A stretch of DNA of 64,000 nucleotides, from NCBI GenBank assembly GCA_020073585.1, contig JAIQEV010000015.1, positions 1-64,000 of the forward strand. Reading direction: 5' to 3'. Below the pieces are notes generated by a model. The model worked only from the letters and a program-made list of their open reading frames with translations, had not been told where the DNA came from and did not search any database. Position numbers and translations under genes: made by a program. Shown here one piece after another: positions 17,232 to 30,000 of this stretch; within the stretch, counting starts at the first letter, position 1; each line of letters starts with the position of its first letter. This DNA is from Terriglobia bacterium (lineage in GTDB: Bacteria; Acidobacteriota; Terriglobia; Acidiferrales; UBA7541).

Positions 17232-18593
17232 TCATTCCTTGCCGACGTTCTGGTAGCTATGCCGATTCCGCGTGCCGCCGTGATAACCGGAATAAGCCTG
17301 CTGGGCGCAGCTCTCTTCCGTGCCACCGGCGCCCTGCTCGATTTCCGCCAGCCGGTACTGCCGGGCCAGTAGCGCGATTCCGGCTCGGGCATTGGCTTTC
17401 CAGTCCGTGATGATATCGGGGCCTACGGTAAACGGATTTCCCTGTGCATCCTTTACGGTCGTCTTATTGATGTTGATGCTGTTGATCTGCATGAGCCCGT
17501 AATTTACGGTGTCCGCCACGGGCTTTCCATAGACATCCAGCAGCACCTTGCCGCGCTCTCTCTTCGGTATGACGTGAATTGCGCTGGCTTGGACCCCGCT
17601 TTCGGCGTCGGCAACAGCACCCGCGAGCTTTTCCGGCAACCCAGGCTCCACCGCCGCGTGGTCCCTGGATGTTTCCTCCGGGCCGGGTTGATTGGGAGTG
17701 CCGCAGGCCGCGATTTGCGTTACGCCGGGCGGGCCCTGGGATTCCCCGCCGGCTGCGGCTCTTTCCGCCTGCTCGCGATCTGGTCCGCGGTTGGCCGCGT
17801 CCGCATGGCTCACGATGTAGCTGCGGACAGTCCGAAAATTGCTGCTGGCGGCCGGCTCGTCGGAATAGAGCAGCAGTAGAGTAGGCGTTTCGCCATCGGC
17901 TAGCTTCGTGGAAAGAGTCCGGGTCCCGCAGAAGAATCCGTCCGCCCCGGCATCGAGAATTCCCGCATTTCGCCAGCCTTGCCCGCCCCGAACCAGGAGC
18001 GCCACTTGCAGCGAGTACTCATCCAGGGAGTGGCGTGGGTAAGTTTCCTTCGGGGTTTCCGCGTAGACGACCGTGGCGTAATCCGGGAACGCGGCGATGC
18101 TCTTGATCCGTATGGAATGCGGCAGGGCCTTCCTGATTTCATCGTTGGCCAGATCCGTCTGATTGAGTGGGTCGCAGGGGCCGAAATCCACCCACGACTC
18201 CGGACCTTCTGAAAACTCCCGCACGCTCTTGACCCACTTCCCTGCCGTCAGGGCGTAGAGTTCGTGGTAGTACGGCTCGCCCTTCCACTGCGCTTTCAGC
18301 GCATCATGGCGGGGCGTGGCTTTCCACGCGCCCGTCCGCTCATCCCAAAATTCGGGCACGACGCTGTAGACGTGGAGCCGCTGGCCTTCCTCAACGAAAA
18401 TCCCGTGTTCGGCGGTGAATTCGCCGTTTTGACGGATGCTTAGTTCCGGCTCCGCCCGGCTGGTCCCCTTGGTCTGTTTCGGCGGCGCGTCTTTCTCTGG
18501 TATTCGGACAAACGTCCCCGGCCAAAGAAACACGAAGGCCGCAAAAAAGCCCAAAACTCCGGGAAAATGCCTGGGTACCGATGCGGAGACCAT
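17232..18593 (-). CDS. Membrane-anchored protein with C-terminal lytic transglycosylase domain
   Basis: 453 residues with an N-terminal hydrophobic segment (about 8-28, signal or anchor), a central beta-rich domain of unknown type (residues 50-270), a linker, and a C-terminal SLT-like domain (about 320-453) with ADAESG as the catalytic glutamate region and VNYGLMQINS as the core motif. The C-terminal domain is clearly paralogous to the next gene (18632-19315). It may be a virion murein hydrolase or a secreted protein. The export signal is unusual for a virion component. Confidence 0.7.
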   Translation of the reverse strand: MVSASVPRHFPGVLGFFAAFVFLWPGTFVRIPEKDAPPKQTKGTSRAEPELSIRQNGEFTAEHGIFVEEGQRLHVYSVVPEFWDERTGAWKATPRHDALKAQWKGEPYYHELYALTAGKWVKSVREFSEGPESWVDFGPCDPLNQTDLANDEIRKALPHSIRIKSIAAFPDYATVVYAETPKETYPRHSLDEYSLQVALLVRGGQGWRNAGILDAGADGFFCGTRTLSTKLADGETPTLLLLYSDEPAASSNFRTVRSYIVSHADAANRGPDREQAERAAAGGESQGPPGVTQIAACGTPNQPGPEETSRDHAAVEPGLPEKLAGAVADAESGVQASAIHVIPKRERGKVLLDVYGKPVADTVNYGLMQINSININKTTVKDAQGNPFTVGPDIITDWKANARAGIALLARQYRLAEIEQGAGGTEESCAQQAYSGYHGGTRNRHSYQNVGKE

Positions 18594-18631
18594 CCTCCAC
18601 CTCTACTTGTGAATGAAAAACGGCTTGCACC

Positions 18632-19315
18632 TCATCTTTTCTCGGGCCGCTGCCGGTACCTCAAAAGAAAGTTCCGGTCCGCGTCGTTTTTCGGCAATCC
18701 GTCCGGTCGTTCCTTCAGGTACCTGTCGCGCGCTCTGGCGCTGCCGTTGTACTGCGAATAAGCTTGTTGCGCGTGATCCTCTTCGGTGGCTCCGGGCCCT
18801 TGTTCCAGCTTCGCCAAATGGTACGCGCTTGCTAAAATCGCAACTCCGGCCCTGGCATTGGCCTTCCAATCCGTTTTGACGTCATCCCCGATTTTGAACG
18901 GATGCCCGTGGGCGTCTTTCACCACGTCATGGCCGATACGACGGCTATTAATCTGCATGAGTCCGTAGTCCACGCTCTTGACGATCTTGTCACCATGTTT
19001 GCCGTGGACGATATTGCCATGCTTGTCTGTCAAGTAGTTCGGAATCTCTAAATCCGGAGTAAAACCGCTTTCTGCACTCGCGACGCCATTCACAAACTTC
19101 GGCGGCAAATGATACTCTTTAGCCAAAACACCTAAATAGTCAAGTACTTCGTTTGTACTTGGTTGGCTGGCTGCCGCTTGCTTCTGCCCTGAAGGTGACG
19201 GGGCAGGCTGGCCGTGCGCCGGGTGGTCCGGGGCGTGCTCCTTGTGCGGCGCGTGGTCAGGTGCGGGATGCTGCTGTGAGAATAGCCGTGCCAACGACCG
19301 CCCGAGTTGTCCCAT
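18632..19315 (-). CDS. Lytic transglycosylase-like protein, paralogue of the adjacent gene
   Basis: 227 residues with a His/Pro/Gln-rich N-terminal 60 residues (APDHAPHKEHAPDHPAHGQP) and an SLT-like domain with ASAESGF, VDYGLMQINS and YSQYNGSA. Alignment by eye to residues 330-450 of the neighbouring 453-residue protein shows conserved blocks (TDWKANARAG, DAxGxPFxxG). The two arose by duplication. It may degrade peptidoglycan during entry or lysis. Confidence 0.75.
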   Translation of the reverse strand: MGQLGRSLARLFSQQHPAPDHAPHKEHAPDHPAHGQPAPSPSGQKQAAASQPSTNEVLDYLGVLAKEYHLPPKFVNGVASAESGFTPDLEIPNYLTDKHGNIVHGKHGDKIVKSVDYGLMQINSRRIGHDVVKDAHGHPFKIGDDVKTDWKANARAGVAILASAYHLAKLEQGPGATEEDHAQQAYSQYNGSARARDRYLKERPDGLPKNDADRNFLLRYRQRPEKR

Positions 19316-19351
19316 GGGGGCCTCCGGAAGAGTGATTGAACTTTTTACGGT

Positions 19352-19849
19352 TCATCGGCTTTCGCCGCTCAGCCGTTTGCAATACGGCGTCCAGGCGTCG
19401 TCGCGCACCCAGCCCAGCCGCGCCAGCCGCCGCCCGAATTTTCCGGCGATCGGCGGCGGCAGCCATGCATGTACGTCCGCCAGCCCGCGCCGCCAGGCAT
19501 CGTCCTCCGCGGCGGCATGCAGCGCCAGCAGGCGCGTCCAGCGTTCCCGCGGCGTCCCTGCGCGCGGATCCAGCAGCAGATAGGCTTCCGCCGTCAGCCG
19601 CAGCAGCGCCGCCCCCACGATCCGCCCGCCCGCACCGCTGTCATCCCGACCGGAGGGCCGCGTTTCTTGCGGTCCGGAGCGGAGGGATTTCTCTTCCTTC
19701 GGCGCGTCACCTGTGTCCTGCTCCGCCAGCACCAGCCGGGTCACAAACAGCGGATCACTCAGGTCCGGGAACGGATAGCCGAAACCCTGGGCCGCATGCA
19801 GGGCGCGCAGCGCCTCCAGGTCTTCCGGTTGGTATTCGCGGACGATCAC
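19352..19849 (-). CDS. GNAT-family acetyltransferase-like protein, with embedded repeat
   Basis: 165 residues from GTG 19849 (VIVREYQPEDLEALRALHAA), a typical GNAT N-terminus. LVLAEQ and GRIVGAALLRLTAEAYLLLDP resemble the central strands. Between them lies an in-frame dispersed repeat (family G, 19639-19698) that adds about 20 residues. It could modify a small molecule or protein; the substrate is unknown. GNAT genes are occasional cargo in phage structural modules. Confidence 0.65.
   Translation of the reverse strand: MIVREYQPEDLEALRALHAAQGFGYPFPDLSDPLFVTRLVLAEQDTGDAPKEEKSLRSGPQETRPSGRDDSGAGGRIVGAALLRLTAEAYLLLDPRAGTPRERWTRLLALHAAAEDDAWRRGLADVHAWLPPPIAGKFGRRLARLGWVRDDAWTPYCKRLSGESR
19639..19698. 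repeat. dispersed repeat family G, inside the GNAT gene
   Basis: The pattern TGTCATCCCGACCGGAGGG, then CGTTTCTTGCGGTCCGGAGC and GGAGGGAT matches a repeat type found intergenically, with a shorter relative at 51031-51080. The reading frame stays open through it. Confidence 0.6.
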
Positions 19850-19868
19850 GTGTGCCTGAAAACCGTGC

Positions 19869-20411
19869 TCACAGCAGCGACGGCCCGCGCAGCCGCCCGC
19901 TGCCGGGAATCCCAAAGCCATTTCCGCCGCGCACCACGCCTGGGGGCAGCATGCCGCTCCCGCTCGAGGGCAAGGGCGCGGGCCCCGCCGCCCCACCGCC
20001 GCTTACCGCGACCGGCGGACTCCCGTAAGTTACCGGTGTGGAAGGGTATGACCCGATATATTGGGAATAGCCGCGCCAGTACAGCGTCTGATTGCCCAAC
20101 TGCACATAGAGATTTCGCGAGGCGCCCAGAAAGTACACGCGGGGCGCGGCAAAGGCCGGCGTGGTATCCGATTCCGCGAAGTAGAACAGTCCCGGCCGCG
20201 CACTCGCGGGGTCGCTGATGGCCAGATCGAACCAGCCGTTGGCGGCCTGCACGGTCAGCGCGGCGATCGCAGGCGGCGCAGGTAACGGCTGCCCGGGATC
20301 CAGCCCGGCGCGCTGCCCGGTGGCGTTGACCGCGGCCACCAGCTTCGTGAGCGTCTCGTAAAGATACGGATCGCGCTCCTTGAGCGGCGCCAGTTGGGCA
20401 ATTGTCAGCAT
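19869..20411 (-). CDS. Putative phage structural protein
   Basis: 180 residues. The N-terminal part is helical (LYETLTKLVAAVNATGQRAG), the middle is beta-rich (RVYFLGASRNLYVQLGNQTLYWRGYSQ) and the tail is Gly/Pro-rich. The shape suggests a small virion or tail component. I do not recognise the family. It is divergent from the histidine kinase gene that follows on the plus strand. Confidence 0.6.
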   Translation of the reverse strand: MLTIAQLAPLKERDPYLYETLTKLVAAVNATGQRAGLDPGQPLPAPPAIAALTVQAANGWFDLAISDPASARPGLFYFAESDTTPAFAAPRVYFLGASRNLYVQLGNQTLYWRGYSQYIGSYPSTPVTYGSPPVAVSGGGAAGPAPLPSSGSGMLPPGVVRGGNGFGIPGSGRLRGPSLL

Positions 20412-20548
20412 GAATAGTGGACGTTCCTGCCAAGAAACTCCCCGCCGTGCGGTTCATTGACAAAGACGGCGGTTTTTACGAGACTGCGCAGACGGTTGCC
20501 AGCGCTTTCCTGAGGCAATCGGTATCTGACGGTAAATGCGGGTGGGCC

Positions 20549-23341
<2,793 letters not shown>

Positions 23342-23357
23342 TTCTGCCGCGCCTGCG

Positions 23358-26306
23358 CTAATTCCCTCCCCGCACCGGCGCCCACGGATCTATGCGCACC
23401 GACGGGATGAACTTCTGCAGCCGGAACCACGCCCCCGCCGCGCTCGTGCCCACCCGGAACGCCACCCGCTCCCCGGAGACGTTGATCGGCAGCTCCAGAT
23501 CCTTCAGCGCCGGCGAGCTCAGCGCCAGCGGCTGCTGCGCCTGCGCCGCCCCCGCGGCGCCCACATACGCGGTCAGCGCCAGCGAACCCGCGCCCTCCGC
23601 ATACAGCGTCAGATACGTGAATAGCTTGCGGTGCGCGCCGAGATCGAGCTGCTGTTCCACCGCGCGCTCCGGAAAATAGTGCGTCATGTAGTAGCTGGCG
23701 ATGGCCGTGCCGTCATCCGAAAGCTGCGTGTCGCTCAGCTGGTAGACCTTGCCCGTGGCTCCGCCGCCGCCCACTCCCGGCGCGCCCCCGCCAAACGCCA
23801 CGGCGGCCGTGCCGTCCGCCCGCTCCAGCACCGCGCAGCAATTCGCCGCGACCGACCACGGCGACCACTTGCGCGTCCTGTCCGCCGCCATCTTGCGTCC
23901 CGCGAAAGTGATGTTCACCGGCGGGCGCGCGGCGATCTGCTCCGAGCTGTCCAGGTCGCGGTAGTCCAGCAGCAGCACCTTGTTCGGCGAGGTCGCGCCG
24001 CCGAATGGCGCGCCGATCAGGATGCGCCGCTCCTTGGTGTCCACCGTCACCCACAGCGTCTGCGCGTACTGCCAGTTGATGGTGTTCCACAGCGGCTGCA
24101 CTTCCTGCGAAATCTTCACCGGCTCGCCGCCCGCGAACAGATACAGCCCCGAGCGGTGCGCGATTACCACCCAGTCCTCGCCCACGCCCACCCCGCGCAC
24201 CGACGGCGTGCCCACCTTGCGCGACACCTCCGCGATGTCCCACAGCGCCGGCTCGTTCGTCCCGTCGTCCTGCGTCACGTACAGCGAATGCTCCTTCACG
24301 AAGTACAGCCGCTCGCGCAGCTTGAACGCCGCGCGCACCGCCTGCCCGTTGTTCTCCGCCACGCTCAGGAAGCCGTTCACCCCGTCGTAGCTCTCGGGGT
24401 CCTCGGCGCGGCTCGCGCGCACCAGCGTCGCGTTCACCGGCTGCAGCGTCGGATAGATCTCCATGCTGTCCACGTAGAACTGCCCGAACTGGCTCGGCGT
24501 GCCGTCGGCGTAGATGCGCAGCGTCAGATCGCCCGGAATCGTCCCCAGCGGCGCGGTCAACTGCGCCGTGTATTCCACGTAGCTGGTCGTGAGCTGCCCG
24601 GCGGTCAGTTGCAGTCCCGCGGTATTGATCGCCGCGCCCGCGCTGTAAAGGTGCACGTGCAGCGTGCCCTGCGCCAGCGTGGCATTGCGCGCGCACCGCG
24701 CCCGCACCGTGTAGTCCGTGTTCGCCTGGATCAGCGGCGCCCCCAGCGCGTCCTTCGCCGCGCCCTGCGTGAGCAGCCCGCGTATCGCCGTCTGCCCGTT
24801 GCCCATGATCGAATACGCCGCACCCCACACCACGAAGCTCTGCTCGTCCGTGCCCCCCGGCGCGTAAATTCCGTCCGGCGTCCACCCCAGCGGGTAGTGC
24901 GGGAAAGCCGGGCCGGTGAAGCCGCCGTCGAATCCCAGGTTCACCCAATTGTTCATCTTGGCGCGCTCGCCCCACCAGAACAGCCGCTGCGCGTAGTCCA
25001 GCACCCCGGCGCAGGCCCCCAACTCCACCAGCTTGAAGAGGCCGTCCACGTTGGTCCCGGCCAGCAGGATGGCGTCGGAAAAATCCACGGTCGCCGAGGT
25101 CGTGGTGTTGTCGTTGATCACCAGATTGCCGCTGAAGAGCGTCGCGCCGCTCCCCACGTAGAAGAAACTCGCTCCGCCGGCTCCGGTGAAGCACAAAATG
25201 CGCGCCGCCACGTTCGCCGGCCCCAGCGGGATGTTCGTCACCACCGCGCGCTTCCCGCCGCTCGCCGTCCAGCTCGTGGCCGGGCTGGGATGCGTCAGGT
25301 AGCCCTGCCGGGTCTTGAAAATCACGCTCACCTGATGCACGCCCGCGGCGATGTTGCCCGCCGCCGCCGCGCTGCCTCCACCGGAAGCCGCCAGGCCGCC
25401 GCTCGCCGCGGTATACGTGAAGTGCGTAGCGTCCGGCACGCCGGTGATCGCAAATGTTCCGTTGTAGCCGGCCACGCCGATCCCCGCCGTGGTCACCAGT
25501 TGCCCCGTGGAAAATCCGTGCGCGCTCGTCGTCTGGATCGTCGCCGTCGCCGACGCCGCCGTGCCGCCGCCGGACGCCGCCAGTCCCGACACCCCCGCGA
25601 CGTAGGTGAACTGCGTGCTGCTCGGCGCGGCAAGCACCGCGAACGTCCCGTTGTAGCCCGCCACCAGCACGCCCGCGATGGTCGCCGACTGTCCCGCCGC
25701 GAGTCCGTGCGCCGCCGCCGTCGTGATCGTCACCAGAAAGCCGTTCTGCGTCGCCCCGTTGGGGCTGGCCGCGATGGCCACCGCCGCCGGCTGCGTCGCG
25801 CCGTTGGGGCTCGCGGCGACGGCCACCACCACGTTTTCGTCCACCACCGCCGGGCCCGCCCCCGGTCCGCTCTGACTCACGCGGTCCAGGTTCGTGTCGT
25901 CGTACTGCCGCGGCAAGTCGTTGCCCGTGCGCCCGTCACTGATGGCCAGATATTCCCGGCCGAAAAGCGTTGCCGAATTCGCGTAGGAATTCGCGGCCAG
26001 GCCGCTGGCAACGCTCGCGAGCGTGCCCGGCGCCGTCTCCTTGTAGAGCACGCCGTTGGCGTCGAAGGCCAGCGCGCGCAGCGTGGCGTTCAGCGTCGTG
26101 TAGCTTTTCAGATAGTTGACCGTCGGATTTCCCGCCAGCGGCCCGAACAGCGTCTGCAGCCCCGGCCGCGTCGCCACCCCGCCGCTGTTGAACACCACGT
26201 CCTGGCAATCGGGCGAGACCCCGTGCGGCAGATCCGCCGGCGCCATATCCGTCACCAGCCCGCCGAATATCTCGATCGGTGCGTCGAATGATCCCGCTGT
26301 GGTCAT
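23358..26306 (-). CDS. Large tail/stabilisation structural protein with internal repeats
   Basis: 982 residues, beta-rich, without signal peptide. The N-terminus (GLVTDMAPADLPHGVSPDCQ, VVFNSGGVATRPGL) resembles head-closure or tail-hub proteins of short-tailed phages that report many sequence-variable loops. Residues about 150-310 hold tandem copies of a 60-70-residue unit (HGL..GQ..T..GV.VAGYNGTFA) and a short duplicated peptide ASPNGATQ. Later regions look like a jelly-roll and beta-propeller repertoire (DPESYDGVNGFLSVAEN). The structural assignment is from context and shape. Confidence 0.65.
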   Translation of the reverse strand: MTTAGSFDAPIEIFGGLVTDMAPADLPHGVSPDCQDVVFNSGGVATRPGLQTLFGPLAGNPTVNYLKSYTTLNATLRALAFDANGVLYKETAPGTLASVASGLAANSYANSATLFGREYLAISDGRTGNDLPRQYDDTNLDRVSQSGPGAGPAVVDENVVVAVAASPNGATQPAAVAIAASPNGATQNGFLVTITTAAAHGLAAGQSATIAGVLVAGYNGTFAVLAAPSSTQFTYVAGVSGLAASGGGTAASATATIQTTSAHGFSTGQLVTTAGIGVAGYNGTFAITGVPDATHFTYTAASGGLAASGGGSAAAAGNIAAGVHQVSVIFKTRQGYLTHPSPATSWTASGGKRAVVTNIPLGPANVAARILCFTGAGGASFFYVGSGATLFSGNLVINDNTTTSATVDFSDAILLAGTNVDGLFKLVELGACAGVLDYAQRLFWWGERAKMNNWVNLGFDGGFTGPAFPHYPLGWTPDGIYAPGGTDEQSFVVWGAAYSIMGNGQTAIRGLLTQGAAKDALGAPLIQANTDYTVRARCARNATLAQGTLHVHLYSAGAAINTAGLQLTAGQLTTSYVEYTAQLTAPLGTIPGDLTLRIYADGTPSQFGQFYVDSMEIYPTLQPVNATLVRASRAEDPESYDGVNGFLSVAENNGQAVRAAFKLRERLYFVKEHSLYVTQDDGTNEPALWDIAEVSRKVGTPSVRGVGVGEDWVVIAHRSGLYLFAGGEPVKISQEVQPLWNTINWQYAQTLWVTVDTKERRILIGAPFGGATSPNKVLLLDYRDLDSSEQIAARPPVNITFAGRKMAADRTRKWSPWSVAANCCAVLERADGTAAVAFGGGAPGVGGGGATGKVYQLSDTQLSDDGTAIASYYMTHYFPERAVEQQLDLGAHRKLFTYLTLYAEGAGSLALTAYVGAAGAAQAQQPLALSSPALKDLELPINVSGERVAFRVGTSAAGAWFRLQKFIPSVRIDPWAPVRGGN

Positions 26307-26395
26307 AGGAATCCGTCAATACTCATCGCTGCAGGAAAACGAGATGCGGTCAAGAATACGGCCAGGTGCCAGCAAGACTCCCGGCAACTCTTTTC

Positions 26396-27028
26396 TTACT
26401 TCCCTCTCGGCGCCCTCTGCGGCTCCGGGGCTTTCTTTTCTTCCTCGGCGGCGACCAGCCCGAACTGCGCCGCCCGCGCCCGGTCCAGAATCGCTCCGCA
26501 CCCGCGGCACACCGCCACACCCGGCTTGATCTTCTCCGCGCACACCGGGCAATCGGCCAGGGGCTTGGGGTCGTACAGCCACGGCTTTTCCAGGCCCAGT
26601 TGCCGCGCCGCCCGCCGCTCCAGGTCGGTGATGAACATCGGATTATGCGTGCGCTCCCATTCCAGGTCCGCCGCGGCCACCAGCCGCTCCTGGAACTCCT
26701 GCAGCCGCCGCCGCGCTCCGTCCAGTTCCGCCGCCGTGGGCGCCTCCCCGGCCGCGACGAACACGCCGTGGAAGCTTCCCTCGCCGGAGTCGCCGTTCAG
26801 CTCCCGCGCGAGGTCTTCCGCGATTTCCCGGGCGGAGATCGTGTACTCCATCGTGCGCTTGTCGCCGAGATCGATCACCCCGCGCCCGCCGCGCACCGGC
26901 GTGACCGCGTACGGCTCCCCCGGCGCCGGCGACTGGATCTCCAGCGAGCCGAAGTACGTCCGGTGCCGCGGCGGCCACTTTTCCGGACAGATATTCACCA
27001 GGCACACCACATCCTGCGTTGCTGACAT
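26396..27028 (-). CDS. Phage protein with C-terminal zinc ribbon
   Basis: 210 residues from ATG 27028 (AAAGGAAAC RBS). The first half is a compact alpha/beta region (VNICPEKWPPRHRTYFGSLE) and the second half is helical (LDGARRRLQEFQERLVAAAD). A zinc ribbon follows, CPVCAEKIKPGVAVCRGCG, near residues 165-183. It sits between the spike and tail genes. A role as a virion chaperone or structural component is possible but not shown. Confidence 0.65.
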   Translation of the reverse strand: MSATQDVVCLVNICPEKWPPRHRTYFGSLEIQSPAPGEPYAVTPVRGGRGVIDLGDKRTMEYTISAREIAEDLARELNGDSGEGSFHGVFVAAGEAPTAAELDGARRRLQEFQERLVAAADLEWERTHNPMFITDLERRAARQLGLEKPWLYDPKPLADCPVCAEKIKPGVAVCRGCGAILDRARAAQFGLVAAEEEKKAPEPQRAPRGK

Positions 27029-27087
27029 CACGATGGTTTCCTTTCCGCTCCAACGGTGAGGTAATCCGAAGCGCCGAACCGCGCGCT

Positions 27088-30000
27088 CTATTGCATCTTG
27101 TATTGCACCGTCACGTTCACGTCCGCCGGGCTGGTCGTGCACCCCGATGCCGCCGTGCTTGCGCCGATGGTCAGCGCCGCTCCGGCCGCGTAGTTCTGGC
27201 TGATCGCGCCGCTGCTGTTGGTGGCGGCGCTGAGGGTCACGTTCACCGGCGTCGTGCCGTCTGTCACGCGCACCACGGCATTCGTCGTGCATCCCGCGGG
27301 GGCCGTCTTGGCCTGCGCCTCGACGCGCGTCACGGTGATGGCTTTGTCGATGGTCCAGGTCGCGCCCGTCCAGGTCGCGGTGAGCGCGCCCGGCAGGAAG
27401 GCGTTCTCCTCGCCGCGCGGCGCTGCCGAAACCGTTTCTCCCGCGATGATAACTTGCGGCGTGATGACATGCGCCTGGTTGAGGCTGGTCGGCCCACCTC
27501 CAGCCACGGTGGGGGCCGTAGTGCCGCAGGTGAAGCTGAACGTGTCGGAAAAAGACGTAGTGGTGAACTGCGGCCCAGTGCAGGGTCCTTGGTTCACGCG
27601 GGCGCTGCCGCTTCCGGGGTTCCCCCGGTAAAGGTTATATCCAGTAGCTCCGGTGAGCGCCGTCCAGCTTACGTTGATGGTCTGGTTGCCGCTGCTTGTG
27701 GTGCAACTGCTGGACGCGGGAGAGAGTATCCCCTCGCCTCCGTCCTGCCAGATCGGGCTGACAAAGTATTGCCACGTTCCCACGGTAACGGAGCCTCCGG
27801 CGGCGACGGCGCATGTCGGAGCGGCCATCTGCGCCCCGTCCCAGAACAGAGTGTTCCCGGTTGGGAAGTGCATCTGCTGGCGCATCTCAAAGTTTCCGAC
27901 GACTGCGGGATTTCCACTGCTGAACGGTCCTCCGTTCATCTGCGCCGATTCGGTATTTATCAACACTTCCCGGTTCTGCCCGGCATTCGTTGCAGTGACC
28001 GCGCTATTGAAGAACGACAGAGCGGGGATGAGGTTCCCGGTGACGAAGCCCACGTTCCCGGCAGGACCGGTAGAGTTGACCACCTGCACGCCCTGCTGGT
28101 TGCTCCAGTTGGCGACAACCGGCGCGGCAAAGTCCGCCGGGGTGACGCCTTCGAGATAGGTCTGTCCCGTGAAATTCTGGCCAGAATACATGAGCAGCGG
28201 CGTGCGCAGGCTCTGCGCCTGGACGTACTTCAATTGCACGAAATTGCCGCCACTCGTCGCGCCCGTGTAGTCCTGAGCGATGCCCCGGGCGGTCACCCAG
28301 CAATTCTCAAACAGAAAGTTCCCGCCGCTGGTCCCGTCGCCGATGCGCTTGCGGAACAGCGCCCCCGGCGTGAGCGTAGAGCCGACTGCGAAGGGACTGC
28401 CCCCGGAGATGACCGAGTTGCGAAAGACGAAGGAGAAATCGCCGCGCACGATGAACCCGATGCCCATGTAGTCGTTGTTGGAATTTCCGCTGACGAACGC
28501 GCAGTAGTTGCAACTGAAATTGGTGGCGATGTCCAGCAGCATCAGGTTCTGCTGGTTGCCCATCACTCCCGCGAAGTAAACGCTGTCGAAATGTATCCCG
28601 CTGCCGTTGGTATTGTAGATCAGCGGATTGCCATATCCGTTGATCTGCTGCGTGGCGGCGAACGCGAAAGTTGGCAGCGTCAAAGTCCCTCCGCGCGCGC
28701 CTGTCCAGTTCAAGCCTCCGGAAATCTGAATCGTCTCGTTGACGGCCAGTGCCCCGTTCTGCTCGACGGAGGTCACGGCGGCTGGCAGCGTCAGGTAGGA
28801 GTTGACGTAGTAGTAGGTGCTCGGAGTGGCGGGCGCGGGGATGCGCAGAGTCCCGTTTGCATACGATGCGCCAGCCACGGCTGCGTTGGCCGCCGCCAGA
28901 ATCGCCGGTGCGTCGTCAAACAGGAAAGTAGCTCCGGCAACGGAGTTGGTCGCGGCATTGGCAAGCGTGACGCTGGTCGTGCCCGCGCCGCTCACGATGG
29001 TCGTGGAGAGCCATTCATTCGTCGCGGAAACGGGAGGCGTGGCTGGCACCCAGGAGGGAAACGTCGTGCCGCCCTCCATCGTCGCGCCGTAATCGTCCCA
29101 CACCGGGTCCAGCACCTTCGTCACGCCGATGAGGGCCAGCGCCCCGCCCGTGCGCCCGTAGATGTAGTACTTCCAGGCGTTGGTCACCGCTGTCCAAGTG
29201 ACGTGGTTGCAGACGTACCAGTGCAGGGTGCCTCCGGTGGCGGAAGTAGAGGCCCCGGCGCGGGTGTCGTACCCCTGGGTGAAAGTAAACTGCGTCCCGC
29301 TGATGACGCTGGCCACCACGAAGAATCCGGTGAACGTAGTGTCGGTCGTTCCCGAGACGTAGACGATTGCCCCGACTGCCACTGAACAGGTGGCCGCGCA
29401 GGTGACCGTGCTGGTGTTGTTCGACCGCGCGATACTGGTGATGGAAACCGAGTTGTCGCCCAGCGCGGTGGCTCCAGTTGCAGTCGTCCCCACGGCGCTC
29501 GCGGCGGTCACCGCCCCGTTCTTGGTGACGGCGACGACCTGATAGTTGTATGTGGTAGCGGCGGCGGCGGAACTGACCACCACGCCGATTCCCGTGGGTC
29601 CGGCGTCCTGCGAAGGCGTCACCGTGGGCGCGCCGGGAGTCGCCAGCGTATTCGTCGCCCCTGCTCCGTAGACCACTACCCCATCGCCATTTTGAAACGT
29701 GCTAGTCCCCGCGAGCGTCGCGGCGGCGGACCCCGCACTCATCGTCGCGGTGGTCGTCGGTGCGGGATTCACCGCCCGCGCCCCATAGCGCGTAATGTCG
29801 TACCACGGATTCGGCCCCTTGTTGGCCACGTTGGCGTCAAAGTTCTGCGCCGCCGTCCAGGTATTCGGCGCGCCGGTGGAGGCTCCTCCACCCGACACCG
29901 GCCCTACCTCCGTTCCGCTGTCGTCCTTGTAGTACAGCCGCTTATCCGCGCTCTTGGTGTAGAGATTGACCGTGCCCGCGCTAGGGGCGCCCGGCGCCGC

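Noticed and set aside
23631-26291. Long plus-strand frame opposite the tail protein
   Set aside because: Arg-rich low-complexity translation typical of an antisense shadow in GC-rich DNA; the minus strand protein fits the phage operon.
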